Positions 8,224-17,065 of a stretch of 25,139 nt of DNA are shown one piece after another. Position numbers and translations under genes: made by a program. Position 1 is the first letter of the stretch; every line of letters starts with the position of its first letter. Under the pieces are notes generated by a model that saw only the letters and a list, made by a program, of their open reading frames with translations, did no database searches and had not been told where the DNA came from. Source of the stretch: a virus; the IMG/VR virus record IMGVR_UViG_3300030329_003268, positions 1-25,139 of that record; one strand, given 5' to 3'.

Positions 8224-9111
8224 ATGGCAAAGAAAAAAGAAACAAAAATTGAGGTAAAAGAACCTCAAGCAGAAGAGGTTCAAGTAAAAGAACCTCAAGT
8301 AGAAAAGGTTCAAGTAGAAGAAAATATTATTGAAGAACCTTATTTTAAAGATTATAATCCTTTAAAAGTAACTGAAAAAAAAGAAAGTGACGTTTGGGAA
8401 ATTAAAAATAGAGTTTATTATTTAAAAAGAGGTAAAAAACCTTTAAGTAAAATGATAAGAAGTGCTAATATATTTTATTTTGACGAAGAAAAAGGTTACG
8501 AAAGAGAATTAAAATATTGTGAAAATCAAAGAACGTGTTTTGTTGATGAAATGAAAGGTGATCAAAGATTATCACATATTGTTTTTAGAAATGGAGCTTT
8601 AACGGTTCCTAGAGAGAAAGTAGTATTACAACAATTACTTTCTTTATATCACCCTCATAGAGATAAGATTTATGAAGAGTGGAAACCGGTTAAAATAGCT
8701 GAAGATCAAGTTGATATCATGGAGTTAGAAGTAGATGCTTTAATAGCTGCTAGAAATATGGATATTGATTTAGCAGAAGCAGTTATGAGAGCGGAGATTG
8801 GTTCTAAGGTATCTAACTTGAGTTCTAAAGAGCTTAAACGTGATTTATTAGTGTTTGCTAAAAGAAACCCTAGATTGTTCTTAGAATTAGCTTCTGATGA
8901 TAACGTTGTACTTAGAAATTTTGGTATAAAAGCAACTGAACATGGAATTATTAAATTATCTTCTGATCAAAGAAACTTTTTATGGGGTTCTAATGATAGA
9001 AAGTTAATGACAGTTCCTTTTGACGAGCACCCATACACCGCTTTAGCGCATTGGTTTAAAACTGATGAAGGTATGGAAATATATGCAAATATAGAAAAAA
9101 GATTAAAATAA
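8224..9111 (+). CDS. unrecognised protein following the capsid gene, with N-terminal Lys/Glu repeats
   Basis: The gene encodes 295 residues. Residues 1-35 are low-complexity Lys/Glu/Val/Gln/Pro with a ten-residue unit (about VKEPQVEKVQ) repeated about two and a half times, likely a flexible arm. The rest is a mixed alpha/beta folded part. It has VWEIKNRVYYLKRGKKPLS (about 57-75), SHIVFRNGALTVPREK, and an acidic helical middle around residues 157-185. A run near 185-235 (NLSSKELKRDLLVFAKRNP, then LFLELASDD) is followed by a C-terminal helix. I do not recognise the family. Its position after the capsid gene and before the connectors suggests a virion structural or head accessory protein, or an assembly factor. 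It is bracketed by two hairpins, so its level may be controlled separately. The start is ATGGCAAAGAAAAAA, an A-rich beginning shared with the genes at 18688 and 19286. Confidence 0.85.
   Translation: MAKKKETKIEVKEPQAEEVQVKEPQVEKVQVEENIIEEPYFKDYNPLKVTEKKESDVWEIKNRVYYLKRGKKPLSKMIRSANIFYFDEEKGYERELKYCENQRTCFVDEMKGDQRLSHIVFRNGALTVPREKVVLQQLLSLYHPHRDKIYEEWKPVKIAEDQVDIMELEVDALIAARNMDIDLAEAVMRAEIGSKVSNLSSKELKRDLLVFAKRNPRLFLELASDDNVVLRNFGIKATEHGIIKLSSDQRNFLWGSNDRKLMTVPFDEHPYTALAHWFKTDEGMEIYANIEKRLK
8251..8325 (+). repeat. 30-bp tandem repeat inside the coding region
   Basis: Units 8251-8280 and 8281-8310 differ at only four or five bases, and a half unit follows at 8311-8325. The core GTAAAAGAACCTCAAG is identical in both full units. 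The unit is ten codons, so copy-number change keeps the frame and only lengthens the Lys/Glu/Pro arm of the protein. Confidence 0.88.
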
Positions 9112-9117
9112 TCTAAC

Positions 9118-9154
9118 TGTAGAGCGGTCGCCCTACGGGGCGATCGTAACTACA
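9118..9154 (+). other. long intergenic stem-loop with TACG tetraloop
   Basis: Inner arms 9124-9133 and 9138-9147 form ten pairs (two of them G-T) around TACG (9134-9137), closed by C-G. An A/AA internal loop follows, and then five outer pairs, TGTAG 9118-9122 with CTACA 9150-9154. No T-tract follows (AATTAAAAAG), so it is not a classical terminator. It may be an RNA processing or stability element, a weak pause, or a protein-binding site. It begins seven bases after the upstream stop codon and ends 15 bases before the next start. Confidence 0.8.
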
Positions 9155-9169
9155 AATTAAAAAGAAATT

Positions 9170-9865
9170 ATGGTAAATATAGATACAGTGTATCAAAGAG
9201 TTTTACTTTTAGCAAATAAAGAACAAAGAGGTTATATAACACCGCAAGAATTTAACCTATTTGCTAACCAAGCTCAAATGGATATATTTGAACAGTACTT
9301 TTATGATTTAAATCAATTTTTAAAAACACCAGGTAACGATACATTATATGCAGATCCTGTAACTATATTACAAGACAAAATAGAATTATTCCATAAATCA
9401 ACTACGATTGGACCTGGTTCTAACCCATTTGATTTACCAAGTGATTCTTATAGATTAGGACAGGTTAGATATAATAATACAACGCTTGGTTACGGGGTTG
9501 ATGTAGAAAGATCAAGTCATAGACAGTTTATGGTAGCTAGAAACACACCTTTAGGAAAACCAACGTTATCTAGACCAGCTTACTATATGAAAGACACTAG
9601 AATAATTGTTAATCCAAGTAGTATAGATAAAATAGATATTAATTATATCAGAAGACCTGAAGCTGTTAAGTGGGCTTATACAGTTGTACAAGGTAAAGCT
9701 ATATATAACAGTACAAATTCAACAAATTTTGAACTACATGATTCTGAAGAAGTAGAATTAGTTTTTAAAATATTAGAACTGGCTGGTATAACTCTTAAAG
9801 ACAATTCTTTATATCAAGTAGCGTCAACAGAAGAAAACGAAACTATTCAACAAGAAAAAAGATAA
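9170..9865 (+). CDS. putative head-tail connector / ring protein
   Basis: The gene encodes 231 residues. The N-terminal helix region has VYQRVLLLANKEQRGYITPQ followed by EFNLFANQAQMDIFEQYF (about 7-43). I associate this pattern with a conserved structural protein in Bacteroidota and marine phages with this gene order. A beta-rich middle follows, with FDLPSDSYRLGQVRY (about 87-101), PAYYMKDTRIIVNPS and IDINYIRRPEAVKW. The end, LHDSEEVELVFKILELAGI then the Q/E-rich tail, is helical. This build (helical ends, central strands) resembles the small neck proteins that stack below the portal. Position between the capsid genes and the P22-like tail genes agrees. The specific role (adaptor versus ring) is inference. 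The next gene starts four bases after its stop. Confidence 0.68.
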   Translation: MVNIDTVYQRVLLLANKEQRGYITPQEFNLFANQAQMDIFEQYFYDLNQFLKTPGNDTLYADPVTILQDKIELFHKSTTIGPGSNPFDLPSDSYRLGQVRYNNTTLGYGVDVERSSHRQFMVARNTPLGKPTLSRPAYYMKDTRIIVNPSSIDKIDINYIRRPEAVKWAYTVVQGKAIYNSTNSTNFELHDSEEVELVFKILELAGITLKDNSLYQVASTEENETIQQEKR

Positions 9866-9869
9866 ATAA

Positions 9870-11195
9870 ATGGGATTATTAGATAATACAACAGAACAAG
9901 CTTATTATGAAGGTGGTAATCTAGGTAGTTATCAATTTACTTCTTTAGATAATATTATCGATCAATTCATGTTTGCTTATGTTGGGGGAGACAAAATAAT
10001 AAGTAAGATAGGGAGATCAGAAGTTGCTTTTCACGCACAAAGAGCTATGCAGGAACTATCTTTTGATACGTTTAAATCCTGTAAATCTCAAGAAATAGAA
10101 CTTCCACCATCTCTTACTATGAAACTTCCTCATGATTATGTAAATTATATAAAGTTAACATGGAGTGATTCTGCGGGAGTAGAGCATATTATATATCCAA
10201 CATCAAAAACATCAAACCCAAAAAATATAAAACAAGAAGAAGATGGTAGTTATTTCTTTGATACATCTTTTTTACCACCATATGGAGATGAGAATTCAGA
10301 TTTATCTTTATGGAATTTAATACCAAACATAACTGGAACTATAACACACTCTCCTGGATCAACACCAGAATCTATTGATTTTGCCGCTACTGGTCCAGAT
10401 TCTAGAATGATATTTAATTTTGATGATATTAATTCAACTTTAGATCAAAATATTCCTTATAGATTAAATTTTACGGTTACTAATTGGACTACTGATACTG
10501 TTATTACTCCTATTCTATATCTTCCAAGTGGAAATTACGTGTATTTTGATACAACTACAGGAAATGGAGATTATGAATATGATATAGATTGGGGAAATTT
10601 AAGTAGTACACCATCAAATTGGCATAGTAATGCTTTAGGTTTTTTATGTACAAACGCCGCAGGTACAACTTCTACTTTCTCTATAAGCAACGTAACGCTA
10701 ACAGATCCTAACAATCATTCAGATTATCTGTTTTACGAAACATCATCAGATACTTGGTCAAATTATAAAAGTCATACACCAAATGATAATGCAGATAGAT
10801 ATGATGATGGAACATATGATTTAACTAAAGGCGAAAGATATGGTATAGATCCTCAACATTCTCAAGTAAACGGATCTTATTTTATTGATTGTAATAGTGG
10901 AAAAATACATTTTAGCTCTAGTTTAAATGGTAAAACTATTATTTTACATTATATAAGTGATGGTTTAGGTACAGATGGGGAAATGCAAGTACATAAATTT
11001 GCTGAAGAGGCTATATATAAATGGATATTTTATGCGATAACTTGTGTAAGACCAGGCGTGCCTGAATATGTTGTTAGAAGATATCAAAAAGAAAAAACAG
11101 CGGCTATTAGAACGGCTAAATTAAGATTATCAAATATTAAACTAGAAGAAATCACTCAAATACTTAGAGGTAAATCTAAGTGGATAAAACACTAA
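9870..11195 (+). CDS. tail tubular / head-tail connector protein with an apparent inserted beta-sandwich domain
   Basis: The gene encodes 441 residues. The first part (about 24-125) has VGGDKIISKIGRSEVAFHAQ, AMQELSFDTFKSC, EIELPPSLTMKLPHDYVNYI and GVEHIIYPTSKTSNP. The last part (about 310-441) has ERYGIDPQHSQVNGSYFID, IHFSSSLNGKTIILHYISDG, KFAEEAIYKW and ends RLSNIKLEEITQILRGKSKW. These two ends together read like one compact connector protein of the P22 gp4 / T7 gp11 tail-tube class. Residues about 148-281 between them look foreign to it. They form a run of alternating strands rich in Thr, Asn and Trp, with YRLNFTVTNWTTDTVITP, a YVYFDTTTGNGDYEYDI strand pair and FSISNVTLTDPN at the end. This is the look of a carbohydrate-binding-module-like jelly roll (CBM4/9 style). 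The overall connector role is inferred from family pattern and place. Confidence 0.75.
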   Translation: MGLLDNTTEQAYYEGGNLGSYQFTSLDNIIDQFMFAYVGGDKIISKIGRSEVAFHAQRAMQELSFDTFKSCKSQEIELPPSLTMKLPHDYVNYIKLTWSDSAGVEHIIYPTSKTSNPKNIKQEEDGSYFFDTSFLPPYGDENSDLSLWNLIPNITGTITHSPGSTPESIDFAATGPDSRMIFNFDDINSTLDQNIPYRLNFTVTNWTTDTVITPILYLPSGNYVYFDTTTGNGDYEYDIDWGNLSSTPSNWHSNALGFLCTNAAGTTSTFSISNVTLTDPNNHSDYLFYETSSDTWSNYKSHTPNDNADRYDDGTYDLTKGERYGIDPQHSQVNGSYFIDCNSGKIHFSSSLNGKTIILHYISDGLGTDGEMQVHKFAEEAIYKWIFYAITCVRPGVPEYVVRRYQKEKTAAIRTAKLRLSNIKLEEITQILRGKSKWIKH

Positions 11196-11198
11196 AAT

Positions 11199-14100
11199 AT
11201 GCCAGAGATTAAAAACACTTTTAGTCAGGGTAAAATGAATAAAGACCTTGACGCGAGGTTAGTGCCAAATGGACAGTATAGAGACGCGATGAACGTACAA
11301 GTTTCTACTTCAGATGATTCTAATGTTGGAGTTGTTCAAAGTTTACTTGGAAATACTTTAAAGTGGAGTGGTCACGTATTTGGAGAAACTTATCAAGCGG
11401 GTACATCATGTGTTGGCGCTGTTGCTGATGAACAGAATAATAAAATATATTACTTTGTTAAAAGTGATGTTTTAGACGCGGTGTTAGAATATGATTTTGA
11501 TAGTGAGACTAATGATGTTATTTTAGTAGACGCTAACCAAAACGTTTTGAATTTTACTGGTGATATTATCACAGCTATAAACGTAATAGATGGGTTGTTG
11601 TATTGGACTGATAATAATAGCGAGCCAAAAAAGTTAAATATAAATACTTTTAAAACAGCTGCTACTTTAAGTACTAATATAGATGATCACACACAAATAC
11701 ATGGTAGAGATGTAGAGGAAAAAGATATAACTGTTATAAAGAAAAAACCAACTAAAGCTCCTGTTATGACTTTCTCAACTGAGATAAGAGATGGTCACTT
11801 AGGAAATCTTGATGCTGATACGGAACAATATTATGGTATAGCTAGAGATCGAAATCTTTCACTTAAACAAGTTGGTGATGAGGCTAATATATTTATGGAG
11901 TTACAGAGTATAAACTTTCCCTTTGATTATAAAGTTGGAGATGTGTTAGTAGCAACACTAGAATCAAATCCTCTTCCACCAGAAGGAGCTGGAGAAGAAG
12001 AAGTACGCATGATTGTTAAAGAAGTTTTTGGAGCTATATATAGTAGTGATTATACAACTACTGGTAAAAGACAAAGATTACGCGTTACAATAGAATATGT
12101 TTCTCCGAGTGTCACTACTGGTTTAGTAGATTGGAACATTAGATTAATCTCATCAGACGTAACAATTAACGACAAAAAGTTTTTTAGATTTGCTACTAGA
12201 TTTAAATATACCGATAAAGAATATTCAGCTATTGGTCCTTGGACTAATGTTGCTTTTTTAGCAGGTAATTTTTTATACGCACCAACAAAAGAACCTTATA
12301 ATTTAGGAATGCAAAATGCTACAAAATCAATTACTTTACAAGCGTTTGCAGGTGGAGATACACCAGATGATGTTGAAGAAATAGATATATTATATAAAGA
12401 AGAAAATTCCAATACTGTTTATGTAATAGATACGTTAAAAAAAGACGATCCAGACATAGAAACCGCGACTTATCAAGCTGTTGACAGTAACTATTATAAC
12501 AATTGGGAATTTCCATATCCCAACACTATGGCTCCTTTTACTGCGGGCACAGGTTATAGCACTAACTTTCATGGTTGGAGCTCGAGTGGTTTTATTTATA
12601 ATACATACACTGGTAAATACATTATTACGTCACAAAATATTATTTCCGCGTTACCTGAAGAACAACTACTTAGAACTTGGGATAGTGTACCTATTAAAGC
12701 GTTAGCACAAGAAATAGTGTCTAATAGATTAATATATGGTAATTATACAAAAAACTATAGTTTAACAGAAAAACCAACACTAAGTTGTCAATTTATAAAT
12801 AAAACAATTTGGCCAGGATTAGAATTAGATCCAGGTTACTTGGCTAGAGGTCGTAAATCTATAAAAACACTTAGAAATTATCAAATTGGTGTTTTGTTTT
12901 CAGATGATTATGGTAGAGAGACACCAGTATTTACAAATGAAGAATCTAGTTTAACATCTCCTTTTCATTTTGATTATCCAAAACAAATCACGGCTTTTTT
13001 AAAATCTTTTAATCCACCAGATTGGGCTAAATATTATAAATTTTATATAAAAGATACTTCTGATGAATATTATAATTTAGCAATGGATAGGGCCTATCCT
13101 GCTAATGACGATCAAAATCTTTGGATATCTTTTCCTTCATCAGATAGAAATAAGATTGACGAAGAAAGCTATTTAATATTAAAAAAACCAAGACTAGGTG
13201 AACCAGCTATCAATGCTGGTGAAGCTTGGAAAGTAGGTGTTGGAAGCGGTTTAAATCAAAAAAATAAATATAAAGTAATAGATATAAAAAACGAGGCTCC
13301 TGACTTTATAAAAAATAAATATCATTCATTAGGTACAGCTTCAAAATATCAGTTTACTAATGATGCTGGTACTACTGTTGATGTTCTTTTACAAAAAACT
13401 TCATCAGGCAATGCAGGATTATTTTTTGAATCTCCTTACTCAGCAACTCAAGACGTTCCTGATATGTTGCCTGGTGCGGGTGTGTCGTACATGAAAATAG
13501 ATAAATTTATTTGGTATTCAAGTCAGAATCGTTTTAATAATCAAGATTTAAAACCAAAATTATCTGAAGGCGAAACTGTTTTAGCTATTCAGTTCTCTAT
13601 ACCTGGTATCGAACCAGGTACTAAAATTTTATCAAAAAAATATGATATTCTAAGTTGTACTCTTGACAGCACAACAGTCCCTACAGGCATAGAACAAGCT
13701 TTCTATGCGATTAAATTAAAAGAACCTATTGAAGACGGTGATAGTTGGATTCGATCTGCTGCAAATACTTTAGATCCTAATTTAACAGTTGAAATATTTA
13801 AAGTCGAAAATAAAGATCTACAGGAATTTGAAGGTAGATTTTTTGTAAAAATTATGGGGGACGTTTTAACAAAAAACTATGTTGAAACTAGATTAGGACA
13901 ATGGTTAGTTCTTAGTAATACTAAATTTTTAACTTTAACAGATAGAAATCTTGTAAGTGGAGATGGGACAACTTATAATTCTCACTCAAGTCTTTTATCA
14001 AATACTTTTAGCGAATGGGAAACACTTCTTTACCAACACGATAATGGTGCCGCAGGTTTCTTTATTGATGCAACTTTCTTCGCATCAGGACAAACCACAG

Positions 14101-17063
14101 CGAATAACAGTGTTGGATGTAGCGGTATTATGACAGGTACACCAACTGATATTATTTCAGACAATTTGTTTAATGCAACCAACGCGGATTATGATGAGTT
14201 GTTGAGCGGTTTGTATGATGGTATATTCACAGCGTCTGGCGATAAATATGCCGCTGGTGTTGCCTCTGATTTATCTGATATGGGAGAAAGATCTTTTAGA
14301 ACACAACCACAAGAACTCTTAACTCCAATTGGTAGTGCACCTACAACACAATTAGGTACTAGAAGATATGTTTATCATCAAAATAAACATTACTTAAATC
14401 TTTCATTTAGTGGATGTGGTATAACTATGGCTGGTGAAAATGAAAATTTTCCAGTTAAAACAGCACCTTCAACAAGCACGTATTATCAGTTCAATCCAAG
14501 TACATGCGGACCAACAGAGACCGTGAGCACCAACTGGACTACAGGATATACTATTAATAGTGGTGGTGGAAGTGGTGTTATAAAATATGTTCCTGATTTA
14601 AACGGGACTTCTAATCAAGGTTGGATAAGATTTCCTAATTATAATGACGGCGCTTTAAGCGCGTTTCCTTTTGATACAAATATATGGCCTTCTATAGATC
14701 CAGATTTAACGTCACCAACTAATTATTATAATAGTAGTTCTAAAAAGAAATGGAGAACAATGTGGGATCCTACAGTTGATGCTAGTGGTAATGAAGTTGT
14801 TAGTCGAAAAAAGTTTGTAGATAATTTAGAAGTAAATAGTCAATTTTATTTTGAAGATGATCCTGATCAAATTATTTATACAATAACTAGAGTAGAAAAA
14901 CTCAGATTTTATAATCACACATCATGGAGGACTACTTGGTTAGAAGACACGGGTGGAAACGCTGACAGTAGACTCGCGAAAAGACATCGTGTTGGTAGCT
15001 ATTCAAATAACTCTGTAGAAGAAGCTTTATTGTCATATTTAAACGATACTAGTGGTACTGTAAGTTTCGATATTGATGGTAACGCTATGGATATGGGTGG
15101 CGCTGGAACACGTTTAGCGTACTTACAACAAATGATATATCAATTTGGACATAGAAATAATAGAAGAGTAACTTATGTATTGGAATTAGATAAAGACCCA
15201 ACACAAGAAACTTGGTATCCTACAAATCTAGCTGATGTAGCAAGTTTTAACGTTTTGAAAAAGATGATTTTTGTAAGTAATGATAATTCTGGAGAACTTG
15301 TAATTGGATTACCTCAAAGCCCAGCTGTTTGGGAAACTGAACCAAAAGAAAAGTTAGAATTAGATTTATACTATGAAGCTAGTGATAATATACCATTAAC
15401 AATAAATGAAAACACACGAGAGTTATTTGCACCTTCTGGAAGTACCATTTGGTGTATAAATCAAGCTGAGACTCCTATTACAAACAACGAAGCTTGGCGT
15501 CACGATTTATTACAAGGACCATGTGCACAACCAACCATTCATTACTGGGAGACACCAAGTAGTGGTGTTTATAATGGAGAAGAAAATATATTTCGATGTG
15601 CTAATTTATGGGCTACTTATACAGATGATGCTGGAAATGATTGTTTTTTAACACAAGGATTAGCATCTAATTACACTCCTAGTGCTGATGATGTTTGGGT
15701 TGTTGGAGATGATAGTCAAGATTTTTCAAATCTTGGTACAGAAGGAAAATTTCTTATAAGAATAGATAAAGGATCTGGAGATTGGGTTACAGCTGAAGTT
15801 GAAGATTTTAGAGTTAGAGAATACATTAGCGGTGGTAAGACTAATTGGGTAATAAATAGACTTAAAATAAAAGAACAAGACAATCATCAATACTCAGTTG
15901 GACTTAATTGGTTTAATTGTATAGATTTTGGAAATGGTGTTGAATCAAATAGAATTAGAGATGATTTTAACGATGTTCTAATCCGAACAGGTATTAAAGC
16001 GTCTACTACTACAATAAAAAAATACGAACAAGAAGTTAAAGAAAATGGTTTAATTTTCTCTAGTATATATAGTCCTATGGGTAATATCAATGGATTTAGT
16101 GAGTTTATAGCAGCGCAGGATATTACAAAAGATCTTCCATTAGAATACGGTAGTATACAAAAGTTATTTACTAGAGATAATGATTTGTTATCATTCTGTG
16201 AAGATAAAGTTACTAGAATATATTCTGATAAAGACATATTGTATAACGCTGATGGAAACGCACAATTAACTGCTTCTAATAGAGTTTTAGGACAGTCTGA
16301 TCCTTTTGAAGGGGAATTTGGTATATCTAAAAACCCAGAATCATTTGCATCAGAATCTTATAGAGCTTATTTTGTAGATGCAAAAAGAAGATCTGTGTTA
16401 AGGTTATCTAAAGACGGAATAACTAGAATATCTGATTATGGGATGTCTGATTGGTTTAGTGATAATATAAAACCTGAGAATACATTAATTGGATCTTTTG
16501 ATTACGATAAACAAGAGTATAATTTAGCTGGAGTAAACAATAAGGTAGTGAGTTTTAGCGAGACAGTTAAAGGTTGGGTTAGTTTTAAATCTTTCAACAC
16601 TATGCAATTTGGTATTAGTTTAAGTGGTAAATATTTTACTTTTAACAATGGAAAACCATATGAACATCATAGTAATACTGACAGAAATGTTTTTTATAAC
16701 AACCATACTGCTTCGTCTATAACGGCTATTTTAAATCAATCTCCTGAAATAGTCAAAGATTTCAAAACATTATCTTACGATGGAACACAATCTAAAATTG
16801 TAGCACAAACAACAGACCAAGAAGCGGATTCATTTGGAGAATACTATAATATGGAATCTAAGGAAGGCTGGTATGTTGGCACCATATCTACAGATAGTAG
16901 TTTATTTTCTTATGATACAACTAATTCTCCATTTGATTTTAAAAATAAAGAAGATAAATGGTTTAATTATATAAGAGGAACTTCTATAGAAGAATCAGGA
17001 GGAAACAATTTTGATTTATCAAACTTTAATTTTCAAGGAATTGGAGAGAAAATAATACCATAA
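11199..17063 (+). CDS. large tail stabilisation ('muzzle'-type) protein, P22 gp10-like N-terminus
   Basis: The gene encodes 1954 residues. Residues 10-32 (QGKMNKDLDARLVPNGQYRD...) followed by NVGVVQSLLGN are the signature opening of P22 gp10-like stabilisation proteins in crAss-like and related phages. Further recognisable blocks are TWDSVPIKALAQEI (about 493-506), NRLIYGNY (509-516), YYKFYIKDTSDEYYNLAMDR (about 610-630) and SFPSSDRNKIDEESYLILKK (about 643-662). Near the end there is YGSIQKLFTRDNDLLSF with VTRIYSDKD (about 1650-1685) and YRAYFVDAKRRSVLRLS (about 1720-1740). The latter look like beta-propeller-type strands reading 'F-V-D-x-K-R-x-x-V-L-R'. Such proteins plug and extend the tail below the connectors and hold the genome in. 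The middle (about 850-1550) is variable and rich in Asn, Thr, Ser and Trp, and may contain receptor-facing domains. It begins four bases after the connector gene and ends two before the next. Family assignment is good; domain borders are estimates. Confidence 0.82.
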   Translation: MPEIKNTFSQGKMNKDLDARLVPNGQYRDAMNVQVSTSDDSNVGVVQSLLGNTLKWSGHVFGETYQAGTSCVGAVADEQNNKIYYFVKSDVLDAVLEYDFDSETNDVILVDANQNVLNFTGDIITAINVIDGLLYWTDNNSEPKKLNINTFKTAATLSTNIDDHTQIHGRDVEEKDITVIKKKPTKAPVMTFSTEIRDGHLGNLDADTEQYYGIARDRNLSLKQVGDEANIFMELQSINFPFDYKVGDVLVATLESNPLPPEGAGEEEVRMIVKEVFGAIYSSDYTTTGKRQRLRVTIEYVSPSVTTGLVDWNIRLISSDVTINDKKFFRFATRFKYTDKEYSAIGPWTNVAFLAGNFLYAPTKEPYNLGMQNATKSITLQAFAGGDTPDDVEEIDILYKEENSNTVYVIDTLKKDDPDIETATYQAVDSNYYNNWEFPYPNTMAPFTAGTGYSTNFHGWSSSGFIYNTYTGKYIITSQNIISALPEEQLLRTWDSVPIKALAQEIVSNRLIYGNYTKNYSLTEKPTLSCQFINKTIWPGLELDPGYLARGRKSIKTLRNYQIGVLFSDDYGRETPVFTNEESSLTSPFHFDYPKQITAFLKSFNPPDWAKYYKFYIKDTSDEYYNLAMDRAYPANDDQNLWISFPSSDRNKIDEESYLILKKPRLGEPAINAGEAWKVGVGSGLNQKNKYKVIDIKNEAPDFIKNKYHSLGTASKYQFTNDAGTTVDVLLQKTSSGNAGLFFESPYSATQDVPDMLPGAGVSYMKIDKFIWYSSQNRFNNQDLKPKLSEGETVLAIQFSIPGIEPGTKILSKKYDILSCTLDSTTVPTGIEQAFYAIKLKEPIEDGDSWIRSAANTLDPNLTVEIFKVENKDLQEFEGRFFVKIMGDVLTKNYVETRLGQWLVLSNTKFLTLTDRNLVSGDGTTYNSHSSLLSNTFSEWETLLYQHDNGAAGFFIDATFFASGQTTANNSVGCSGIMTGTPTDIISDNLFNATNADYDELLSGLYDGIFTASGDKYAAGVASDLSDMGERSFRTQPQELLTPIGSAPTTQLGTRRYVYHQNKHYLNLSFSGCGITMAGENENFPVKTAPSTSTYYQFNPSTCGPTETVSTNWTTGYTINSGGGSGVIKYVPDLNGTSNQGWIRFPNYNDGALSAFPFDTNIWPSIDPDLTSPTNYYNSSSKKKWRTMWDPTVDASGNEVVSRKKFVDNLEVNSQFYFEDDPDQIIYTITRVEKLRFYNHTSWRTTWLEDTGGNADSRLAKRHRVGSYSNNSVEEALLSYLNDTSGTVSFDIDGNAMDMGGAGTRLAYLQQMIYQFGHRNNRRVTYVLELDKDPTQETWYPTNLADVASFNVLKKMIFVSNDNSGELVIGLPQSPAVWETEPKEKLELDLYYEASDNIPLTINENTRELFAPSGSTIWCINQAETPITNNEAWRHDLLQGPCAQPTIHYWETPSSGVYNGEENIFRCANLWATYTDDAGNDCFLTQGLASNYTPSADDVWVVGDDSQDFSNLGTEGKFLIRIDKGSGDWVTAEVEDFRVREYISGGKTNWVINRLKIKEQDNHQYSVGLNWFNCIDFGNGVESNRIRDDFNDVLIRTGIKASTTTIKKYEQEVKENGLIFSSIYSPMGNINGFSEFIAAQDITKDLPLEYGSIQKLFTRDNDLLSFCEDKVTRIYSDKDILYNADGNAQLTASNRVLGQSDPFEGEFGISKNPESFASESYRAYFVDAKRRSVLRLSKDGITRISDYGMSDWFSDNIKPENTLIGSFDYDKQEYNLAGVNNKVVSFSETVKGWVSFKSFNTMQFGISLSGKYFTFNNGKPYEHHSNTDRNVFYNNHTASSITAILNQSPEIVKDFKTLSYDGTQSKIVAQTTDQEADSFGEYYNMESKEGWYVGTISTDSSLFSYDTTNSPFDFKNKEDKWFNYIRGTSIEESGGNNFDLSNFNFQGIGEKIIP

Positions 17064-17065
17064 TT

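Noticed and set aside
13600-13620. Perfect 8-bp inverted repeat with a five-base loop inside the tail stabilisation gene.
   Set aside because: It arises from two Pro-Gly codon pairs (CCT GGT and CCA GGT), which are nearly self-complementary. It lies deep in a gene with no T-tract.
14650-14662. Palindrome GCGCTTTAAGCGC in coding sequence.
   Set aside because: It is short, with a one-base centre, and is explained by common Ala and Leu-Ser codons. No regulatory context.
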